Shown here: positions 5,770 through 6,820 of the stretch, piece by piece | How positions within the stretch are numbered: position 1 is the stretch's first letter | Layout of the letters: the number at the start of each line of letters is the position of its first letter | Source of the DNA: Nitrospirota bacterium | GTDB taxonomy: Bacteria; Nitrospirota; UBA9217 | Reading direction: 5' to 3' | DNA length: 6,820 nt | Assembly: GCA_013334545.1 (NCBI GenBank) | Contig: JAAXXJ010000160.1 | Span: forward strand, 1-6,820 | The notes under the pieces: model-generated | The model's input: the letters and a program-made list of their open reading frames with translations, nothing else | Database searches by the model: none | What the model was told of the DNA's origin: nothing | Made by a program: the position numbers and the translations under genes

Positions 5770-6651
5770 GTGGAAAAACTGATCGAAAAAGCAATGACCC
5801 TCATCGAGGCCATGCCCTACATGCAGACCTTCCGGGGCAAGACCTTCGTCATCAAGTACGGCGGGAACGCCATGATCGACGAGAAGCTGAAGCACAGCTT
5901 CGCCCAGGACGTGGTGCTGTTGCGGTTCATCGGGATCAATCCCGTCATCGTCCACGGCGGCGGGCCCCAGATCGGCACCACTATGGAGCGGATGGGCAAA
6001 AAGCCCACCTTCGTTTCCGGCCAGCGGGTGACCGACGAAGAGACCATGGACATCGTCGAGATGGTGCTCGGCGGCAAGGTGAACAAGGAGATCGTGAACC
6101 TGATCAACCGTGCAGGCGGCAGGGCTGTGGGCCTCACCGGCAAGGACGGCGGGCTCATCCAGGCGAAGAAGCTCAAGATGACCAAGAGGTCCGAAGAGAC
6201 CGGCGAGACCGAGATCATCGACATCGGGCTCGTGGGCGAGGTGACCGAGGTGCGGCCGGGCGCGCTCGAGGCCCTTGATGCGGGCGGCTTCGTGCCGGTC
6301 ATTGCACCGGTGGGCGTGGGTGCCCATGGCGAGACCTACAACATCAACGCGGACCTCGTGGCTGGCGCCGTTGCAGGAGCGTTAAGGGCAGAGAAGCTGA
6401 TCCTGCTCACGGACCAGGCCGGCATCATGGACAAGGACAAGAACCTCATATCGTCACTCAATAAAAAGAAGGTCGAGGACCTGGTCCACAAGGGCACCAT
6501 CGGCGGCGGCATGCTGCCCAAGACCAGGTCCTGCTTCGAGGCGCTCGAGGCAGGCTGCGCCAAGGTCCACATCATCGACGGACGGGTCCCCCACGCCCTG
6601 CTGCTCGAGATCTTCACCCAGTCCGGCATCGGCACCGAGATAACGCTGTAG
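5770..6651 (+). CDS. argB: Acetylglutamate kinase, ArgB
   Basis: ArgB phosphorylates N-acetyl-L-glutamate with ATP, the second step of arginine biosynthesis, in the cytoplasm. The 293-residue product belongs to the amino acid kinase family: VIKYGGNAM with catalytic Lys29, the glycine loop VHGGGPQIG (61-69), GQRVTDEETM with Arg86 contacting substrate, YNINADLVAGAVAGAL (190-205, Asn193 and Asp195 in the active site), TDQAGIMD, and GGMLPKTRS with Lys251 near the ATP phosphates. Before the kinase core it carries an extra N-terminal helix (MEKLIEKAMTLIEAMPYMQTF, split here as residues 1-11 and 12-21). In Thermotoga and Pseudomonas enzymes this links dimers into hexamers and goes with arginine feedback inhibition; the 258-residue E. 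coli enzyme lacks it. Hence inhibition by arginine is inferred. The GTG start at 5770 has GAGG 5 bases upstream; ATG 5794 would cut the helix. It follows hslU by 47 bases. Confidence 0.97.
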   Translation: MEKLIEKAMTLIEAMPYMQTFRGKTFVIKYGGNAMIDEKLKHSFAQDVVLLRFIGINPVIVHGGGPQIGTTMERMGKKPTFVSGQRVTDEETMDIVEMVLGGKVNKEIVNLINRAGGRAVGLTGKDGGLIQAKKLKMTKRSEETGETEIIDIGLVGEVTEVRPGALEALDAGGFVPVIAPVGVGAHGETYNINADLVAGAVAGALRAEKLILLTDQAGIMDKDKNLISSLNKKKVEDLVHKGTIGGGMLPKTRSCFEALEAGCAKVHIIDGRVPHALLLEIFTQSGIGTEITL

Positions 6652-6717
6652 AGAACCCCTTCCCAAGAACCGCGCGGATAGGTCGTGCAACGTATTCACT
6701 TTCCCTATTAACCGCTC

Positions 6718-6727
6718 GCGTGCACGC
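6718..6727. promoter_or_regulatory. 10-bp perfect palindrome downstream of argB
   Basis: GCGTGCACGC reads identically on both strands. It lies 3 bases before the larger dyad at 6731 and 40 bases before the -35 element at 6768. It could be a regulator half of a composite site or chance in GC-rich DNA. No T-run follows, so it is not a terminator for argB. The rest of 6652-6717 shows no gene or clear signal. Confidence 0.3.
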
Positions 6728-6730
6728 ACC

Positions 6731-6756
6731 AGGGTTGAAGGATATCCTTCCCCCCT
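6731..6756. promoter_or_regulatory. 26-bp dyad, likely operator upstream of the last promoter
   Basis: The core GAAGGATATCCTTC (6737-6750) is a perfect 14-base palindrome. After two mismatched positions on each side, AGGG (6731-6734) and CCCT (6753-6756) pair again, giving 24 of 26 bases in dyad symmetry. Its centre (6743/6744) lies about 59 bases before the predicted start point and 17 bases separate the core from the -35. That placement suits a dimeric activator or an upstream regulator. The regulator cannot be named from sequence. Confidence 0.55.
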
Positions 6757-6767
6757 TGCGATCCGTA

Positions 6768-6796
6768 TTGACACCGCGGCACTCCCGAAGTATAGT
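6768..6796 (+). promoter_or_regulatory. Strong sigma-70-type promoter for the gene at 6802
   Basis: TTGACA (6768-6773, perfect consensus) and TATAGT (6791-6796, 5 of 6) are separated by the ideal 17 bases. Transcription would begin near 6802-6803, right at an ATG (6802-6804). It begins a new transcription unit after argB. This is the best promoter in the window. Confidence 0.8.
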
Positions 6797-6801
6797 AAAA
6801 C

Positions 6802-6820
6802 ATGATCACGTCCGAGAAAC
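6802..6820 (+). CDS. Start of an unidentified gene, truncated by the window edge
   Basis: ATG at 6802 opens a frame reading MITSEK and then leaves the window. It lies 6 bases after a near-consensus -10 box, so the message would be leaderless or nearly so; no Shine-Dalgarno sequence is possible in that space. Six residues are too few to assign a function. An alternative is that this ATG lies in the leader and the true start is beyond 6820. Confidence 0.45.

Noticed and set aside
6652..6717. Intrinsic terminator for argB
   Set aside because: Only a short CCGCGCGG palindrome (6670-6677) and a direct AGAACC repeat are present; there is no stem followed by a T-run. Termination site remains unseen.

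Overview
The window is a GC-rich stretch of bacterial chromosome with strong G/C preference at third codon positions. It carries conserved housekeeping genes, all on the plus strand: the 3' end of a Smg/DUF494-type gene, topA (DNA topoisomerase I), xerC (tyrosine recombinase), hslV and hslU (ATP-dependent HslVU protease) and argB (N-acetylglutamate kinase). A strong promoter and the first codons of an unidentified gene close the window. Similar orders (topA - trmFO - xerC - hslV - hslU) are known from Deltaproteobacteria and Firmicutes, with argB often next in the former. The protein sequences and the short-period spacer repeats suggest an uncultured Nitrospirota- or Desulfobacterota-like bacterium. 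That placement is an inference; nothing here proves it.

Layout: 1-183 is the C-terminal part of Smg. 184-308 is a spacer with a period-8 degenerate repeat and a possible topA promoter. 309-2618 is topA. 2619-2775 is a spacer with a period-7 repeat and a possible xerC promoter whose predicted start point lies on the ATG. 2776-3684 is xerC and 3698-4240 is hslV, 13 bases apart. 4241-4372 is a spacer built on an inverted repeat of GTAGAC units that begins inside the hslV stop region. 4373-5722 is hslU, starting at a TTG behind a strong GGAGG. 5723-5769 is a short gap with a small hairpin before the argB ribosome binding site. 5770-6651 is argB. 6652-6801 is a regulatory-looking region with a 10-bp palindrome, a 26-bp dyad and a near-consensus sigma-70 promoter. 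At 6802 an ATG opens a frame that runs off the window.

The genes cover chromosome maintenance (TopA relaxes negative supercoils; XerC resolves chromosome dimers with a partner recombinase), protein quality control (HslV peptidase with HslU unfoldase) and arginine biosynthesis (ArgB, second step). xerC-hslV and hslU-argB are close enough to be co-transcribed. No tRNA, rRNA, CRISPR array, insertion sequence or novel multi-gene system is visible. The most interesting signals are non-coding: three different short-unit repeats in three successive spacers, two candidate leaderless starts, and the dyad upstream of the last promoter. In the proteins, the N-terminus of HslV is the point most worth checking.
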